From Hutsoniella sourekii ATCC 700629 (lineage in GTDB: Bacteria > Bacillota > Bacilli > Lactobacillales > Aerococcaceae), in NCBI RefSeq assembly GCF_000518205.1, contig NZ_JADD01000004.1, forward strand, positions 62,001 to 126,000: a stretch of 64,000 nt of DNA. Reading direction: 5' to 3'. Below, one piece after another: positions 42,575 through 54,592 of the stretch. How positions within the stretch are numbered: position 1 is the stretch's first letter; each line of letters begins with the position of its first letter. The position numbers and the translations under genes are program-made. The notes below the pieces were generated by a model, which saw only the letters and a program-made list of their open reading frames with translations, ran no database searches and had not been told where the DNA came from.

Positions 42575-44128
42575 CTAATGTCTGAAGTGACGAATACCTG
42601 TCTTGACCATTGGAATGCCCACTTGATCCACTACCTTAATTGAATCCTCATCATGGATGGAACCAGAAGGTTGAACAATGGCCTGAATACCTTGGCTAAC
42701 AGCATATTCAGCCGTATCTGCCATTGGTAAGTAAGCATCACTAGCTAAGACCAGCTGCGTCTTATCTAAGCCATGTGGATTGGCTAAAGCTTGTTCTACC
42801 GCTAGATGAGCGGCACCGACACGGTTCATCTGCCCTGCCCCGATTCCTAAGGTTTGGACTGAATTTGCTACTACAATCGCATTGGACTTAACGTGCTTGA
42901 CGACCTTCCAGGCTAATTCTAAGGCTTGAGCTTGGTCATCCTTGGCTTCAACCTTACCCATAGCAGGCCAGCTGCTGGCATCTACCGCTTGCGGGATATC
43001 CTGGTCCTGGACTAATAGCCCTCCCATAACAGAAACATATTCTTTACTTGCTTCCGGTTTCTTGTCGAAGTGAGGCAATTCAAGCAACCGTAAATTCTTT
43101 TTCTTAGAGAGAATAGCTAGGGCCTCCTCGTCAAAGTGAGGGGCAATAATAATCTCTAGGAAAATAGGCTTCAACGCTTCAGCTAAAGCCAGTGTTACTG
43201 GCTGATTAAAGACGACAATCCCCCCATAGATGGATTGAGAATCTGCCTGGAAGCAACGTTCAAAGGCTTCTTCAATCGTACTAGCACGACCAACTCCGCA
43301 AGGATTCATGTGCTTAAGAGCCACAGCCGTAGGCTCATCAAACTCAGCGATAATTCTCAAAGCAGCATCAGCATCCTTAATATTGTTATAGGATAGTTCC
43401 TTGCCTTGGAGTTGCTTAGCTTCAACCAAGCTGTAAGGAGCTGGTAAGAGTTCTTGATAGAAGCTGGCAGCTTGGTGGCTATTCTCGCCGTATCGTAATT
43501 CTTGTTTTAGCTGGTAAGTCAAGGTTAGTGATTCTGGCTGTTCCTCATGGACTTGTTCGGTCAAATATTGCGCAATTAGGGCATCATATTGAGCGGTTTG
43601 ACGGAAGACTTTAGCTGCTAATTTGGCCCTTAAGTCTAGACTTGTTGCTCCTTGGCTTTCGATTTCTGCTTGCACTTTTGAATAATCAGCTGGATCACAA
43701 ATAACAGTGACACTCGCATAATTCTTGGCAGCACTTCGAATCATAGAAGGACCACCAATATCAATTTGCTCGATTAATTCTGTATGGCTAACCTCTGGGG
43801 TTTGCAAAGTTTCCTTGAAAGGATACAAGTTAACAACCACATAATCAATCGCTTCAATTCCGTGACTAGCGATAGCTTCCATGTGAGCTGGAAGATCACG
43901 TCTAGCCAATAGACCGCCATGGATTTTCGGATGAAGAGTTTTAACTCGACCATCTAAGATTTCTGGAAATTCGGTGACTGCTTCAACGGCTAGAACATCA
44001 ATTCCTGCCTCTTCTAGACAGGCAAGGGTACCACCGGTTGAGATAATCTCGATTCCCTGTTCTTGCAGAAAACGAGCAAATTCAACAATTCCTTCTTTAT
44101 TTGAAACACTAATTAGAGCTCTAGGCAT
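42575..44128 (-). CDS. purH: AICAR transformylase / IMP cyclohydrolase
   Basis: 517 residues. N-terminal MGS-like cyclohydrolase domain ([22 protein letters not shown]) and C-terminal transformylase ([20 protein letters not shown]). It catalyses the last two steps to IMP. Two-base gap after purN. Confidence 0.96.
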   Translation of the reverse strand: MPRALISVSNKEGIVEFARFLQEQGIEIISTGGTLACLEEAGIDVLAVEAVTEFPEILDGRVKTLHPKIHGGLLARRDLPAHMEAIASHGIEAIDYVVVNLYPFKETLQTPEVSHTELIEQIDIGGPSMIRSAAKNYASVTVICDPADYSKVQAEIESQGATSLDLRAKLAAKVFRQTAQYDALIAQYLTEQVHEEQPESLTLTYQLKQELRYGENSHQAASFYQELLPAPYSLVEAKQLQGKELSYNNIKDADAALRIIAEFDEPTAVALKHMNPCGVGRASTIEEAFERCFQADSQSIYGGIVVFNQPVTLALAEALKPIFLEIIIAPHFDEEALAILSKKKNLRLLELPHFDKKPEASKEYVSVMGGLLVQDQDIPQAVDASSWPAMGKVEAKDDQAQALELAWKVVKHVKSNAIVVANSVQTLGIGAGQMNRVGAAHLAVEQALANPHGLDKTQLVLASDAYLPMADTAEYAVSQGIQAIVQPSGSIHDEDSIKVVDQVGIPMVKTGIRHFRH

Positions 44129-44129
44129 C

Positions 44130-44693
44130 TTATCTTCCTTTCAATTCTTTAATAACTTGCGGATATAATTGGTGTTCGATTCGGTGAATACGCGTCTCTA
44201 ATTCTTCCAGAGATTCCCCTGGAAGGATAGGCAACTTTTCTTGAGCAATAATCTGTCCAGTATCAATCCCCTCATCGACGTAGTGAATCGTTACTCCCGT
44301 CTCCTCTACCCCTGCTTGATAGGCATCTCGAATGCCCTGGCGACCCGGAAAATCTGGCAAAAGCGAAGGATGGATATTAATGATTCTTAAGGGATAAGCT
44401 TCCAATAATGGCTCATGAATAATCCGCATATATCCAGCTAGAATTATATAGTCAATCGCTTCTTTCTGACATAAGTCTACAAGGGCTTCTTCATAGGCTT
44501 GACGACTGGCAAAGTCTTTTGGTGTAAAGTGGTAGGACTGAATTCCCAAATGCTTGGCTCTCTCTAGGACATAACCCGCTGCTTGGTCGCAAAATAAGAA
44601 GGCTATCTCAATAGCAGACTGATCGTCGCTAAAAGCTTCAGCTAAGGCTTGAAAATTAGACCCATTACCAGATGCAAAAATAGCACAACGCAT
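44130..44693 (-). CDS. purN: Phosphoribosylglycinamide formyltransferase
   Basis: 187 residues. FASGNGSNFQAL start, catalytic NIHPSLLPDFPG with His, and DEGIDTGQII. It transfers formyl from 10-formyl-THF to GAR. GGGGGG ribosome site; ten-base gap after purM. Confidence 0.95.
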   Translation of the reverse strand: MRCAIFASGNGSNFQALAEAFSDDQSAIEIAFLFCDQAAGYVLERAKHLGIQSYHFTPKDFASRQAYEEALVDLCQKEAIDYIILAGYMRIIHEPLLEAYPLRIINIHPSLLPDFPGRQGIRDAYQAGVEETGVTIHYVDEGIDTGQIIAQEKLPILPGESLEELETRIHRIEHQLYPQVIKELKGR

Positions 44694-44703
44694 GAATTCC
44701 CCC

Positions 44704-45741
44704 CTAGCCTATCTCAATGTCATGACCTAAGTGATCGACCACTTGACCAATCGGATAGCTTGTATGATTGGATTCCCCTAAAAGCTCCATCGCGGCATCC
44801 AAGTTCTCAGGACTCACTGCTAACACCATCCCAATTCCCATATTAAATATTTCATACATCTCTTTATTGGAGATTTGACCATATTTAGCAATCAATTTAA
44901 AGACATCTAAAACCGGCCATGATCCATCTTCAATCACTGCGGATAGGCCATCAGGCAACATGCGCGGAATATTTTCTACAAAGCCACCACCGGTGATGTG
45001 GGCAATCCCGTTAACAAGGCCTGCTTTAATGAGCGGAGTTAAAGCTTGAACATAGATACGAGTAGGCTTCAATAATTCCTCTCCTAAATTAGCAACCAAG
45101 GGCAATTCTTCAACTACTTGATCTAATTTAAATGAATGATCCTGGAAAAATATCTTCCGTACTAAAGAATAACCATTAGAGTGAATACCTGAAGAAGGAA
45201 GCCCTAAGAGGATATCCCCTGCCTTAACTGATTCTTGATCAATGAGTTGACTCCGTTCCGCTATCCCAACCGCAAACCCAGCCAAGTCAAAGTCCTCTTG
45301 ACGGTATACACCAGGCATTTCTGCTGTTTCCCCACCAATTAAGGCCATTCCAGCCTGCCGACAACCTTCACAAACCCCCTTGACGATCGCTTCTACCACT
45401 TCAGGGTCGTTTTTTCCAACAGCTAAATAATCTAAGAAAAATAAGGGCTGGGCCCCTTGAGCTAAAATGTCATTAGCGCACATCGCGACACAGTCGATGC
45501 CAATTTGATCATAAGTTTGCGCTTCGATTGCTAACATGAGTTTAGTCCCGACGCCATCTGTTCCTGAAATCAAGACTGGTTCTTGGTAGTTAAGACTTTC
45601 CAAGCTAAAGGCCGCTCCAAATCCTCCCAGATCACTCAAGACTTCTGGACGATGGGTAGTGGCAACATGCTTTTTGATACGTTGGACGGACTCGTAGCCC
45701 GCCTCAACGCTGACCCCTGCTTGCTGATAGGCATTAACCAT
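44704..45741 (-). CDS. purM: Phosphoribosylformylglycinamidine cyclo-ligase
   Basis: 345 residues. AIR synthetase with [35 protein letters not shown] and GGETAEMPG motifs. Overlaps the purF stop by eight bases. Confidence 0.96.
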   Translation of the reverse strand: MVNAYQQAGVSVEAGYESVQRIKKHVATTHRPEVLSDLGGFGAAFSLESLNYQEPVLISGTDGVGTKLMLAIEAQTYDQIGIDCVAMCANDILAQGAQPLFFLDYLAVGKNDPEVVEAIVKGVCEGCRQAGMALIGGETAEMPGVYRQEDFDLAGFAVGIAERSQLIDQESVKAGDILLGLPSSGIHSNGYSLVRKIFFQDHSFKLDQVVEELPLVANLGEELLKPTRIYVQALTPLIKAGLVNGIAHITGGGFVENIPRMLPDGLSAVIEDGSWPVLDVFKLIAKYGQISNKEMYEIFNMGIGMVLAVSPENLDAAMELLGESNHTSYPIGQVVDHLGHDIEIG

Positions 45742-47260
45742 TCTTTTCCTCCATTTCCTTAAGGGAAGCTAAATATTCTGCTTCATAATCATATAGACCC
45801 GTTGGATAGTCTCCATTGAAGTAGGCCATACATAAGCCACCATAGGGAGCGGGTAAATTTAAGCCAATTCCATCCATCAAACCATCTTCACTCAGAAAGG
45901 CTAAAGAATCAGCCCCGATAATTTCGCGAATTTCCTCAACACTATGATTAGCTGCAATCAAGTCTTGCGTATTTGAAATATCAATCCCATAAAAACATGG
46001 ATACTTTAAAGCGGGACTTGCTATGCGGACATGCACCTCACGAGCGCCTGCCTCTCTTAACAAAGTGACAATACGTTTGGAAGTTGTACCTCTGACAATG
46101 GAATCATCAACCATGACGACACTCTTGCCACTAATGAGTTTGGATACTGCCGAAAGTTTCATTCTAACACCCCGCTCACGTTCGGCTTGCGTGGGTTGAA
46201 TAAAGGTCCTGCCGACATATTGATTTTTCACTAGGCCCATTTCGTTGGGTAAGCCACTCGCTTCAGCGTAGCCCGATGCGGCTGAAAGTGATGAATTAGG
46301 AACTCCGACCACTAGATCAGCAGTAGGTGCAGGAGCTTCTTGAGCCAGTAGGATGCCACATTGCTTACGAGCGGTATGGACATTAATGTCATGGATGGTT
46401 GAATCCGGTCGAGCAAAATAAATATATTCCATCGAACAAATGGCCTGTTGATGATCTTCGGTATAATAAGAACGATCAATACCAGATTCATTAATAACCA
46501 CCACTTCACCTGGCTGGACATCAAATAAATAGCTGGCTCCGACTTGATCTAGAGCGCAAGATTCACTAGCCATAACGTAGGAACCGTCGGCTATTTCTCC
46601 AACAACTAAGGGACGAAAACCATTGCTATCACAAGCACCAATCAATCCTTCTTCTGTTAGTAAAATGTAGGTAAAACCACCTTTAATCTTATTTAAGGAT
46701 TCCTTTAAACGCTCCATAAAGGTTGCCTGCCTACTATTCCGGATTAAATGCATTAAAATCTCGCTATCGGAAGTGGCTCTAAAGATAGATCCCTGTTCTT
46801 CTAGTTCTTGCTTTAAACTTAAGCCATTAACTAAATTTCCATTATGGGCCAAGGCATAGTCCGCTTGAGTAAAGTGGAATAGGAATGGCTGAATATTTTC
46901 GATTGAATGGTCACCTGCTGTGGCGTAGCGAACATGACCTAAGGCGGAAGATCCACTTAAATAGTCAAATTGTTCTTCCCTTCTAAAAATTTCACTTACC
47001 AAACCAAGGTCTCGAATCTCCTTCATCCGCCCATCTGCTTGAAGACAGGCAATCCCTGCTCCTTCTTGACCGCGATGTTGTAAGGCCATCAAGCCGTAGA
47101 AGACGAGCCTAGAGGCTTCTGGATGATTCCAGACACCTATTAGACCACATTCTTCGTGAGGTAAATCATAAGATTCTTTGTCGATATAGAGGGAGTACAG
47201 GTCTCCTTCTTTAATTATTTCTTCTTGACTTCGAGTTGACACTGAAGGGCCCCTTCCCAT
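45734..47260 (-). CDS. purF: Amidophosphoribosyltransferase
   Basis: First committed enzyme of purine synthesis, a glutamine amidotransferase. The catalytic cysteine is in EECGLIGVW after a short propeptide; [10 protein letters not shown] and the PRPP motif [13 protein letters not shown] are intact. The start is uncertain. The only ATG (47260) and a GTG (47242) overlap the purL end by 46 and 28 bases, while a good GAAGGAG site near 47205 has no usual start codon after it. Length from 47260 is 508 residues. Confidence 0.93.
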   Translation of the reverse strand: MGRGPSVSTRSQEEIIKEGDLYSLYIDKESYDLPHEECGLIGVWNHPEASRLVFYGLMALQHRGQEGAGIACLQADGRMKEIRDLGLVSEIFRREEQFDYLSGSSALGHVRYATAGDHSIENIQPFLFHFTQADYALAHNGNLVNGLSLKQELEEQGSIFRATSDSEILMHLIRNSRQATFMERLKESLNKIKGGFTYILLTEEGLIGACDSNGFRPLVVGEIADGSYVMASESCALDQVGASYLFDVQPGEVVVINESGIDRSYYTEDHQQAICSMEYIYFARPDSTIHDINVHTARKQCGILLAQEAPAPTADLVVGVPNSSLSAASGYAEASGLPNEMGLVKNQYVGRTFIQPTQAERERGVRMKLSAVSKLISGKSVVMVDDSIVRGTTSKRIVTLLREAGAREVHVRIASPALKYPCFYGIDISNTQDLIAANHSVEEIREIIGADSLAFLSEDGLMDGIGLNLPAPYGGLCMAYFNGDYPTGLYDYEAEYLASLKEMEEKNG

Positions 47261-49443
47261 AGTTCTTCTAATTCTTTGACAGGCGCTTCGATAAGATCAT
47301 CTTCAGCCTGAAGGCGGTAGATGCCATTAGCTGTCACCTTACCTAGCAATTGGAAGACCTCGCCGAATGTAGCTTCAAACTTCTCCTTTTGTTCTGGACT
47401 GACAGTCACTAGGAATCGTGATTGATCTTCACTAAAGACTTGGCGTATCGGTCCACGGTAGGCAACATCTAATCCAAAATCAGTTGAAAAAACTTTTTCT
47501 GCTAGAGCAACTGCTAGACCACCTTCACTGATATCATGGGCAGACTTGATGTACCCTTGTCTAATGGCCTGAAGAACTGTATCCTGGTTAGTCTTTTCTT
47601 GATCGAGGTCAAAGTCAAATAGTTGGCCGGATACGGTCCCTGTTTCTAAATATTGTAATTCAGACCCATTAAAGGCTTCTGAGGTTTGGCCAATCAAGTA
47701 GATGAGATCACCAATGCCCTGGGCAAATTGGCTTGTAACATGGTCAAGGTCTTCAATTAATCCCACCATACCAATCACGGGTGTTGGATAGATGGCTTCT
47801 TCATTACTCTCATTGTATAATGAGACATTCCCTGAAATAACTGGTGTCTCAAGCTTCAAGCAGGCTTGGCTAATACCTTGGACAGACTGAGCCAACTCAT
47901 AGAATATTTCAGGATCTTCTGGGCTTCCATAGTTCAAGCAGTCTGTAATGGCTAGAGGTTGACCACCACTAGCAACAATATTTCGAGCCGCTTCACTAAC
48001 TGCCATCTGACCTCCTAGCTTAGGATCTAGATAGATATAACGTGCATTACAATCAGTTGTCATTGCTAATGCCTTATTAGTTCCTCTAACACGAACAACT
48101 GCTGCATCACTACCTGGTCCTACTACTGTGGAAGTTTGAACCATGGAGTCATAGGTTTGATAGATGGACTTTTTAGATGCGATGGTTGCTTGTTGAAGTA
48201 GGGCTTCTAAGGTTGCCTTGGCGTCATTAAAGACTGGCTGGTATTGCTTGGGATCTGCCTGTTCAAGTCGTTGCGGTTTCTTCTGCTCTCTGACATATTC
48301 TGGGGCTGATTCAGCTAAGGCATCAACAGGTACGTTAGCTACTTCTTCTCCCTTAAAATAAAGACGATATCTAGCATCGTCAGTGACTTCCCCAATTATC
48401 ACAGCTTCTAAATTATACTTGGCAAAGATCGCCTTAATCTTATCTTCACGTCCAGCCTTCACACAAAGAAGCATGCGTTCTTGCGATTCAGATAACATCA
48501 TTTCATAAGGAATCATTTCTGTTTCTCGTTGAGGCACTAAGTCTAAATTCAAAATTAAGCCAGTTCCCGCTTTAGAGGCCATTTCAGAACTAGAAGAAAC
48601 CAGTCCGGCTGCTCCCATGTCTTGGATACCTACTAAATCTTCTTGGCAAGTTTGGATAACTTCTAGACATGCTTCCATCAACAGTTTTTCCATGAAGGGG
48701 TCGCCGACTTGAATCGCCGACCGTTGGCTTTCATTTTCATCACTGAATTCCGCACTGGCAAAGGTAGCTCCATGAATACCATCACGACCAGTCTTGGCTC
48801 CAACATATAAAATCGAGTTGCCGATACCAGCCGCTTGTCCCTTTTGAATATCCTTATGATCCATTAAACCAACGCACATGGCATTGACGAGCGGATTGCC
48901 TTGATAACAGTCATTAAAGGCAATTTCACCACCAACGGTTGGAATCCCAATACAATTCCCATAGCCTGCAATTCCATTGACTACTTCTTTGAGTAGATAT
49001 TTGGTCCGATCATCATCTAATTCAGCAAAACGTAAGGAATCCAAAATAGCGATCGGACGAGCACCCATACTAAAGATGTCGCGGATAATACCACCTACAC
49101 CGGTCGCTGCTCCTTCATAAGGTTCAACCGCTGAAGGGTGGTTGTGACTCTCAGCCTTAAAGACAACAGCTTGGCCATCACCGATATCCACAATCCCAGC
49201 CCCCTCACCTGGCCCTTGCAAGATATGGTCTCCCTCAGATGGGAAAGTTCTCAAGATCGGCTTGGTATTCTTGTAAGAGCAATGTTCACTCCACATAACT
49301 GAGAATAGTCCTGTTTCCGTAAAATTAGGCAAACGACCTAAAATATCATTGCGAATTAAATCATATTCGTCGTCCGTGAGTCCCCACTCTCGGTAAACCT
49401 TTTTGTCTAGAATTTCTTGAGCTGTTAGTTCACGTGTCGCCAT
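47215..49443 (-). CDS. purL: Phosphoribosylformylglycinamidine synthase subunit II
   Basis: 742 residues, the small (Bacillus-type) PurL that works with PurQ and Pur[12 protein letters not shown] near residue 52, [22 protein letters not shown] near 94, and [16 protein letters not shown] are family motifs. Start overlaps the purQ stop by one base. Confidence 0.96.
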   Translation of the reverse strand: MATRELTAQEILDKKVYREWGLTDDEYDLIRNDILGRLPNFTETGLFSVMWSEHCSYKNTKPILRTFPSEGDHILQGPGEGAGIVDIGDGQAVVFKAESHNHPSAVEPYEGAATGVGGIIRDIFSMGARPIAILDSLRFAELDDDRTKYLLKEVVNGIAGYGNCIGIPTVGGEIAFNDCYQGNPLVNAMCVGLMDHKDIQKGQAAGIGNSILYVGAKTGRDGIHGATFASAEFSDENESQRSAIQVGDPFMEKLLMEACLEVIQTCQEDLVGIQDMGAAGLVSSSSEMASKAGTGLILNLDLVPQRETEMIPYEMMLSESQERMLLCVKAGREDKIKAIFAKYNLEAVIIGEVTDDARYRLYFKGEEVANVPVDALAESAPEYVREQKKPQRLEQADPKQYQPVFNDAKATLEALLQQATIASKKSIYQTYDSMVQTSTVVGPGSDAAVVRVRGTNKALAMTTDCNARYIYLDPKLGGQMAVSEAARNIVASGGQPLAITDCLNYGSPEDPEIFYELAQSVQGISQACLKLETPVISGNVSLYNESNEEAIYPTPVIGMVGLIEDLDHVTSQFAQGIGDLIYLIGQTSEAFNGSELQYLETGTVSGQLFDFDLDQEKTNQDTVLQAIRQGYIKSAHDISEGGLAVALAEKVFSTDFGLDVAYRGPIRQVFSEDQSRFLVTVSPEQKEKFEATFGEVFQLLGKVTANGIYRLQAEDDLIEAPVKELEELWEGALQCQLEVKKK

Positions 49444-50126
49444 TAAGCTTGTCCTCCTAAGTTTTGATACTCATCGCGAATGGATTCAAAAACTTTCAAC
49501 CCATCTTTACCTCCGATTAAGGCTTCAACTGCTCTTTCAGGATGGGGCATCAGTCCTATGACATTTCCCGCTTTATTGGTAATACCAGCAATATTAGCTA
49601 AGGAACCATTGGGGTTGTCGCCTTGATAGGTAAAGACAATTTGCTGGTTGGCTTTTAGTTCTTCTAAAGTATCGTCATTACAGTAATAATTACCTTCTCC
49701 ATGAGCAATAGGTAGAGTTATTGTCTCCCCTGAGTCAAAGTGCTTAGTAAAAGGGGTTTGATTGTTGACGACCCGCAAGTCTTGTTGCTTACACACAAAG
49801 AGCAAATCCTTATTTCGTAGAAAGGCTCCAGGTAGCAGACCGGCTTCACATAAAATCTGAAAGCCATTACAAGTACCCAAGACCAGCTTGCCAGAAGCAG
49901 CAAATTCTTTGACTGCTTCCATAATTGGCGCAAAACGAGCAATGGCACCTGAGCGTAAGTAATCTCCATAAGAGAAGCCTCCAGGAATCATCACCGCATC
50001 AAATCCTTCTAAACTAGTGGCAGTTGAAGAAACATATTCTACATCTTCTTGTAAGATGTCCCGAATAGCATGATACATATCATGATCGCAATTAGATCCT
50101 GGAAATTGAATCACTGCAAATTTCAT
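49443..50126 (-). CDS. purQ: Phosphoribosylformylglycinamidine synthase subunit I
   Basis: 227 residues, class I glutamine amidotransferase. Nucleophile in [11 protein letters not shown] (Cys near 86), [16 protein letters not shown], and the C-terminal GLMPHPERA with the catalytic His. It supplies ammonia to PurL. AAGGAGG ribosome site. Confidence 0.96.
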   Translation of the reverse strand: MKFAVIQFPGSNCDHDMYHAIRDILQEDVEYVSSTATSLEGFDAVMIPGGFSYGDYLRSGAIARFAPIMEAVKEFAASGKLVLGTCNGFQILCEAGLLPGAFLRNKDLLFVCKQQDLRVVNNQTPFTKHFDSGETITLPIAHGEGNYYCNDDTLEELKANQQIVFTYQGDNPNGSLANIAGITNKAGNVIGLMPHPERAVEALIGGKDGLKVFESIRDEYQNLGGQA

Positions 50127-50127
50127 C

Positions 50128-50373
50128 TTATGCCTCCTTAATGGTATAGCGGTAAGTTTCCATGGTCACATTAGCTAGTAATTGGTCGCAGATGGCTTCA
50201 ACTAAGGCTTCAACATCTTCCACTTCATTATTTACTTCCAGTTCAAAGTATTTTCCTTGGCGAATACTTTCCACGGCTTGATACCCCATTTGATTAACAG
50301 CATCCTTAATCGCTTCACCTTGAGGGTCTAAGATTGATTCTTTGTAAGTGACAAAAATTTCTACTTTATACAT
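50128..50373 (-). CDS. purS: Phosphoribosylformylglycinamidine synthase subunit PurS
   Basis: 81 residues. [20 protein letters not shown] and FELEVNN are characteristic. It links PurQ and PurL in the FGAM synthase complex. One-base gap to purQ. Confidence 0.95.
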   Translation of the reverse strand: MYKVEIFVTYKESILDPQGEAIKDAVNQMGYQAVESIRQGKYFELEVNNEVEDVEALVEAICDQLLANVTMETYRYTIKEA

Positions 50374-50385
50374 CGTATTCCTCCA

Positions 50386-51102
50386 TTATCCTAAAACTTC
50401 TACTAATCGATTCAATACTTCTTGATAGAATGGAATAATATTCCCTTGATCATTGCGGAAAATATCCTTATCAAAACTAGCCAAGGTTTTCTCATCCCAG
50501 AGACGGGCATTGTCAGGGGAAAATTCATCCGCCAATACAATCTCTCCATCAGCCGTTTCACCAAATTCCAACTTAAAATCCACCAACCTCAAGCCTGCCT
50601 TATGAAACAATTGAATTAATAACTGGTTGACTGCTAGGGTTAAGTCATTAATTACTTTTAATTGTTCAGGATTTGCGGCTTCAAGAAAGTAAATATTGGC
50701 TTCATTAACGAAAGGATCATTTAAATCATCCCGCTTATAAAAGTATTCGACCATCCCCCCTTTAATAGGGCTCCCCTTTTCAACTCCTAACCGCTTTACC
50801 AGGCTTCCTGCGGCATAGTTACGACAGACCACTTCTAAGGGAAACATAGTTAGTTGTTTGACAAGTTCTTGTCCTTGACCTAAGTCTTTGATCAGATGAG
50901 TCGGGATACCGTTTTGGGCCAGATAAGTGAATATCTTGTTGGTAATGGCTTGGTTTAAAACACCTTTGCCGGCTATTTCTTCTTTCTTAGCACCGTTTCC
51001 AGCAGTTGCTTGGTTCTTGTAAACCATTAATAAGACTCCCGCTTGGTCTGTCTCATAAATATCTTTAGCCTTGCCTGAATAGATTCGTTTATTGTTTGCC
51101 AT
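50386..51102 (-). CDS. purC: SAICAR synthetase
   Basis: 238 residues from the ATG at 51102, six bases after GAGG; an upstream in-frame ATG at 51120 would overlap purK. YSGKAKDIYETD, VVCRNYAAGSL, LRLVDFKLEFG and DEFSPDNARLW are the family motifs. Joins aspartate to CAIR. Confidence 0.96.
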   Translation of the reverse strand: MANNKRIYSGKAKDIYETDQAGVLLMVYKNQATAGNGAKKEEIAGKGVLNQAITNKIFTYLAQNGIPTHLIKDLGQGQELVKQLTMFPLEVVCRNYAAGSLVKRLGVEKGSPIKGGMVEYFYKRDDLNDPFVNEANIYFLEAANPEQLKVINDLTLAVNQLLIQLFHKAGLRLVDFKLEFGETADGEIVLADEFSPDNARLWDEKTLASFDKDIFRNDQGNIIPFYQEVLNRLVEVLG

Positions 51103-51104
51103 TG

Positions 51105-52241
51105 CTAGCCTCGCTTCCATATTTGACTTGATGATACTTCTTGGAGTGATTGTTCAAGATCTTGGCTTAATAGCGTCACATGCCCCATTTTGCGATTAAT
51201 TTTACTCTCGCCCTTACCATACAGATTTAGATGCCAACTCGGCTGACTAGGACTAGCATCCAAAACAGCCTTTAAATCTTGCCCTAGTATATTAACCATT
51301 AAGGCTGGCTTAAGTAATTCAGGTTCATGGATAGGTAAGTTGCAAATCGAACGAATATGGAGATCAAATTGCGAGAAGTCACAGGCTTCAATCGTATAAT
51401 GACCACTATTGTGAGGGCGTGGAGCTAATTCATTGATTAGTATTTGTCCCTCTTTAGTTACAAACATTTCAATACCCAAACTACCAACGAGTTGCCCAGC
51501 TTGAGCAATTTTTCTAGCTAGGCTTTGGGCTTCGGCGTACAGATCAGATTCGATCCTAGCTGGAACAATCGATTGAAATAAAATATTATCTTGGTGAATA
51601 TTTTCAGCCACTGGGAAGGTCACTAGGTCACCTCTTGGGCTCCCTACTGCCATTACGGATATCTCCAATGCATAATCCACCCAAGCTTCCAGAATACAGG
51701 CTTGACTGTCAATTAAGCTCTGAGCTGAGTCAAGATTATTGGGTGACCGGAGGACAACTTGCCCCTTACCGTCATAGCCAAAGCGTCTGGTCTTTAAGAC
51801 AGCTGGAAATCCAACTTCCGCTAGAGCATTTCGCAAATCTTGAATAGTGTCAATCGCGTAATAGTTAGCGACTTCAGCCCCGGCTTCTTGAATAAATTGT
51901 TTTTCTATTAGACGATCTTGAGTCTTAGCCAATAATTCGATGCCTTGAGGAAGATATGAATTAGTTTCTAGGGACTTTAATCCTTGAAGATCAATATTTT
52001 CAAACTCAAAGGTAATCACATCACTGCGACGTGCCAGTTCATCCAGTGCCTCTTGATCATCATAGGAAGACTCAATATGAAAATCACTGACTTGACTAGC
52101 TGAACAATGGGGAGTAGGATCGAGCACACCTACTTGATAGCCCATTTCTTTGGCAGCGAGTGCTAGCATTTGACCCAATTGACCCCCGCCAATAATGCCG
52201 ATGGTTTGACCGGGTAAGATTGTTTTAATCAAGTTGATCAC
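51105..52241 (-). CDS. purK: N5-carboxyaminoimidazole ribonucleotide synthase
   Basis: 378 residues, ATP-grasp. [20 protein letters not shown] near the start, [12 protein letters not shown] and [14 protein letters not shown] are typical. It makes N5-CAIR, used by PurE. Overlaps the purE stop by 17 bases. Confidence 0.95.
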   Translation of the reverse strand: MINLIKTILPGQTIGIIGGGQLGQMLALAAKEMGYQVGVLDPTPHCSASQVSDFHIESSYDDQEALDELARRSDVITFEFENIDLQGLKSLETNSYLPQGIELLAKTQDRLIEKQFIQEAGAEVANYYAIDTIQDLRNALAEVGFPAVLKTRRFGYDGKGQVVLRSPNNLDSAQSLIDSQACILEAWVDYALEISVMAVGSPRGDLVTFPVAENIHQDNILFQSIVPARIESDLYAEAQSLARKIAQAGQLVGSLGIEMFVTKEGQILINELAPRPHNSGHYTIEACDFSQFDLHIRSICNLPIHEPELLKPALMVNILGQDLKAVLDASPSQPSWHLNLYGKGESKINRKMGHVTLLSQDLEQSLQEVSSSQIWKRG

Positions 52242-52710
52242 TGCTTTCTATTGAAGCTCGCTTTAGATCTTGTCGGTAAAGGTCCAATTGTTTAGCTAAT
52301 TGTTTATCATAGATACTCAAGATTTGAACCGCTAATAGAGCCGCATTCTTAGCTCCTGATTGACCAATAGCCGTCGTAGCAACAGGTATGCCTCCAGGCA
52401 TTTGAACAATGGATAGCAAGGAATCAAGACCACTCAGAGCCCTTGATTGAACTGGAACTCCAATGACAGGAAGCGTAGTCTTTGAGGCTACCATCCCCGG
52501 CAGATGAGCCGCCCCACCCGCTCCAGCAATAATAACCTTTAACTGATTCTCTCTAGCTGATTCACTAAATCCGAACATTTCATCCGGCATCCGATGGGCC
52601 GAAATAACTCTCTTGACATAAGAAACTTTGAATTCATCCAAGATACGACAGGCTTCAACCATCGTGGGCCAATCTGACTTAGACCCCATGATTACTGCAA
52701 CATCCGCCAT
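52225..52710 (-). CDS. purE: N5-CAIR mutase
   Basis: 161 residues from the ATG at 52710, seven bases after [20 protein letters not shown] (3-16), SAHRMPDEM and [15 protein letters not shown] make up the active site. First gene of the 12-gene purEKCSQLFMNHDB operon. Confidence 0.96.
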   Translation of the reverse strand: MADVAVIMGSKSDWPTMVEACRILDEFKVSYVKRVISAHRMPDEMFGFSESARENQLKVIIAGAGGAAHLPGMVASKTTLPVIGVPVQSRALSGLDSLLSIVQMPGGIPVATTAIGQSGAKNAALLAVQILSIYDKQLAKQLDLYRQDLKRASIESSDQLD

Positions 52711-52800
52711 TACATAACCCCTTTCCTTTAGGGTCATAATATAACACATATTTCACAAGATATACTTAAAATATCAGACAATTATTTTATTTTTTATTTT

Positions 52801-52845
52801 ATTGTTCGTGTAATTGAGGTGTTATTTTATTTCACTCCGAAATTA
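52801..52845. promoter_or_regulatory. Putative paired PurR boxes
   Basis: TTACACGAACAAT on the minus strand (52801-52813) and CACTCCGAAATTA on the plus strand (52833-52845) resemble the AWWWCCGAACWWT PurBox in opposed orientation, about 90-130 bases before purE. No clear -35/-10 pair could be assigned. Confidence 0.45.
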
Positions 52846-52879
52846 GCTATATTTTATGCTTAAACTATATTTAAAAAAC

Positions 52880-52906
52880 AAAAAAAGACGAACATTTACG
52901 TTCGTC
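52880..52906 (-). terminator. Terminator after ridA, carrying PurBox-like arms
   Basis: GACGAAC/GTTCGTC (52887-52893, 52900-52906) is followed on the minus strand by T7. It ends the ridA transcript. Each stem arm also contains the CGAAC core of a PurBox. The remaining 52907-53013 is AT-rich and featureless. Confidence 0.75.
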
Positions 52907-53013
52907 CAAAAATAATCTCTTAATTACAGAGTCGAATTTAATTATTTTAGCTATGAATTAGTACTACCTTGATATTGATGTGAATAATATAATATTATTT
53001 TATTATTTATTGA

Positions 53014-53388
53014 TTACTTACAAGCAATCACTTCAATCTCAATCAAACCACCCTTAGGTAGATCACGAACTGCAAATGCAGACCGAGCTGGAAATGGTTC
53101 TGAAAATTGCTCTTCGTAAATTGCATTTACTTCAGCAAAATCATTAATATCAGTTAAGAGGACGGTTACTTTAACAATATCATTCATTGAAAGGCCAGCT
53201 TCTTGGAGAATCGCCTTGATATTAGCAAAGGATTGTTTGGTTTGCTCTGCTAATCTCTCTGCCATTTCACCACTTTCGGGAATCAGACCTAACTGGCCTG
53301 AAACATATAGTAATTGGTCGGTTTCAATGGCTTGACTATAAGGTCCCACTGCTGCAGGCGCTTGATTTGTTTGAATAGCTTTTTTCAT
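53014..53388 (-). CDS. ridA: 2-iminobutanoate/2-iminopropanoate deaminase
   Basis: 124 residues, family length. AVGPYSQAI near 18, VSGQLGLIPESGE, and the C-terminal ARSAFAVRDLPKGGLIEIEVIACK with the substrate-binding Arg. It hydrolyses reactive enamines such as 2-aminoacrylate. It lies 15 bases after dpaL, whose reaction releases just that compound, so the pairing makes metabolic sense. Confidence 0.93.
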   Translation of the reverse strand: MKKAIQTNQAPAAVGPYSQAIETDQLLYVSGQLGLIPESGEMAERLAEQTKQSFANIKAILQEAGLSMNDIVKVTVLLTDINDFAEVNAIYEEQFSEPFPARSAFAVRDLPKGGLIEIEVIACK

Positions 53389-53403
53389 TTTTATTTCTCC
53401 TTT

Positions 53404-54579
53404 TTATGCATGTGATACAATTTGACGGTAGTTGCTTGGATTAGTATCCCCTTCAGTAGAGATAACGAGAACACGACTGTTCGGCCCAAGGTCTAAGTCT
53501 TTTATTCTCGTTTCTGTATTAGCTAAGACCCCGATAGGTAAAGCTCCTGACTCCCCAGAGACAATTACCTGGTCACCCGTTTGCGGATGAGCGAGTATCT
53601 TCATTCCTAGAGCTGCTACATCATCGCTACAAGAATAGAAGTCATAGGCATATTCTTTAATAATGTTCCATGCGATTGGGCTTGGTTCCCCGCAAGCTAA
53701 GCCTGCCATCATTGATGCCAGATCACCATGCACGCGGTGAGGAAGTCCGTCAGAACTCTTAGCAGATTGATACAAACAATCCGCTTGATCAGGCTCTACA
53801 ATATGAATAACGGGCATCTTATCTCCTCGGTAGGCATGGATGGCAGCAATCATTGCACTCGCAAATGAGCCGACCCCTGCTTGCAAGATTACATCCGTTA
53901 TCTCGTCAAAGGCAGACCTACCCATTTGATTAACAATTTCAGAGATGATCGTACTATAACCTTGCATGATGGCTAAAGGTGCTGCTTCATAATCTTTCCA
54001 GGCCGTATCTTGAATAAGGATCCAACCTTCTTCATGGGCTTTATCGGCCAACCACAGCATTGTATCGTCGTAATTTTGATCAGATTTATAAGATTCTGCG
54101 CCAAGTTGCCTAACGGCGTCTAATCTTGATTGAGCGGTCCCTTTAGGCATAAAAATTTTAGCCGATTGACCAAATAAAGAAGCTGCCCAAGCAATCCCCT
54201 TACCGTGATTCCCAGCCGTTACTGAGGTAAACGTAACCGATTCTAAAGTCTTCACTGCTTCCTGCAACTCTGGAAAAGTTACATCATCGATGTTTAATCC
54301 AAGTCTTTCCGCATAATATTTACTGACAGCATAAACGGCACCCAAGCCTTTGAAGGCCTTCAAACCAAATCTAGGCGATTCATCCTTAATGAATAGTTGA
54401 CCGATATGCCACTCCTTAGCCAAATGACTTTGATCGACTAATGGAGTCACTTGATAGTTAGTCACTGTTTCTTGAAAGTTTTTAACGGATTGAACTTTAT
54501 CTAAACTAAAAGCATCTAAAATTTTAGGTTTATTACCAGTTTGATGATTATTTTTTACTTGTTTGATCGTTATGGCCAA
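53404..54579 (-). CDS. dpaL: Diaminopropionate ammonia-lyase
   Basis: 391 residues, PLP-dependent. The lysine lies in RFGLKAFKGLGA near 73, and TAGNHGKGIAWAA binds phosphate or substrate. It splits 2,3-diaminopropionate to pyruvate and two ammonia by way of 2-aminoacrylate. The start is a TTG after AGGAGG. It lies between a DMT transporter gene and ridA. Confidence 0.88.
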   Translation of the reverse strand: MAITIKQVKNNHQTGNKPKILDAFSLDKVQSVKNFQETVTNYQVTPLVDQSHLAKEWHIGQLFIKDESPRFGLKAFKGLGAVYAVSKYYAERLGLNIDDVTFPELQEAVKTLESVTFTSVTAGNHGKGIAWAASLFGQSAKIFMPKGTAQSRLDAVRQLGAESYKSDQNYDDTMLWLADKAHEEGWILIQDTAWKDYEAAPLAIMQGYSTIISEIVNQMGRSAFDEITDVILQAGVGSFASAMIAAIHAYRGDKMPVIHIVEPDQADCLYQSAKSSDGLPHRVHGDLASMMAGLACGEPSPIAWNIIKEYAYDFYSCSDDVAALGMKILAHPQTGDQVIVSGESGALPIGVLANTETRIKDLDLGPNSRVLVISTEGDTNPSNYRQIVSHA

Positions 54580-54592
54580 ATTTCTTCCTCCT

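Noticed and set aside
52750-53013. Purine riboswitch upstream of purE
   Set aside because: No three-way junction or conserved guanine-aptamer loop sequence was found; PurBox-like sites explain the region better.
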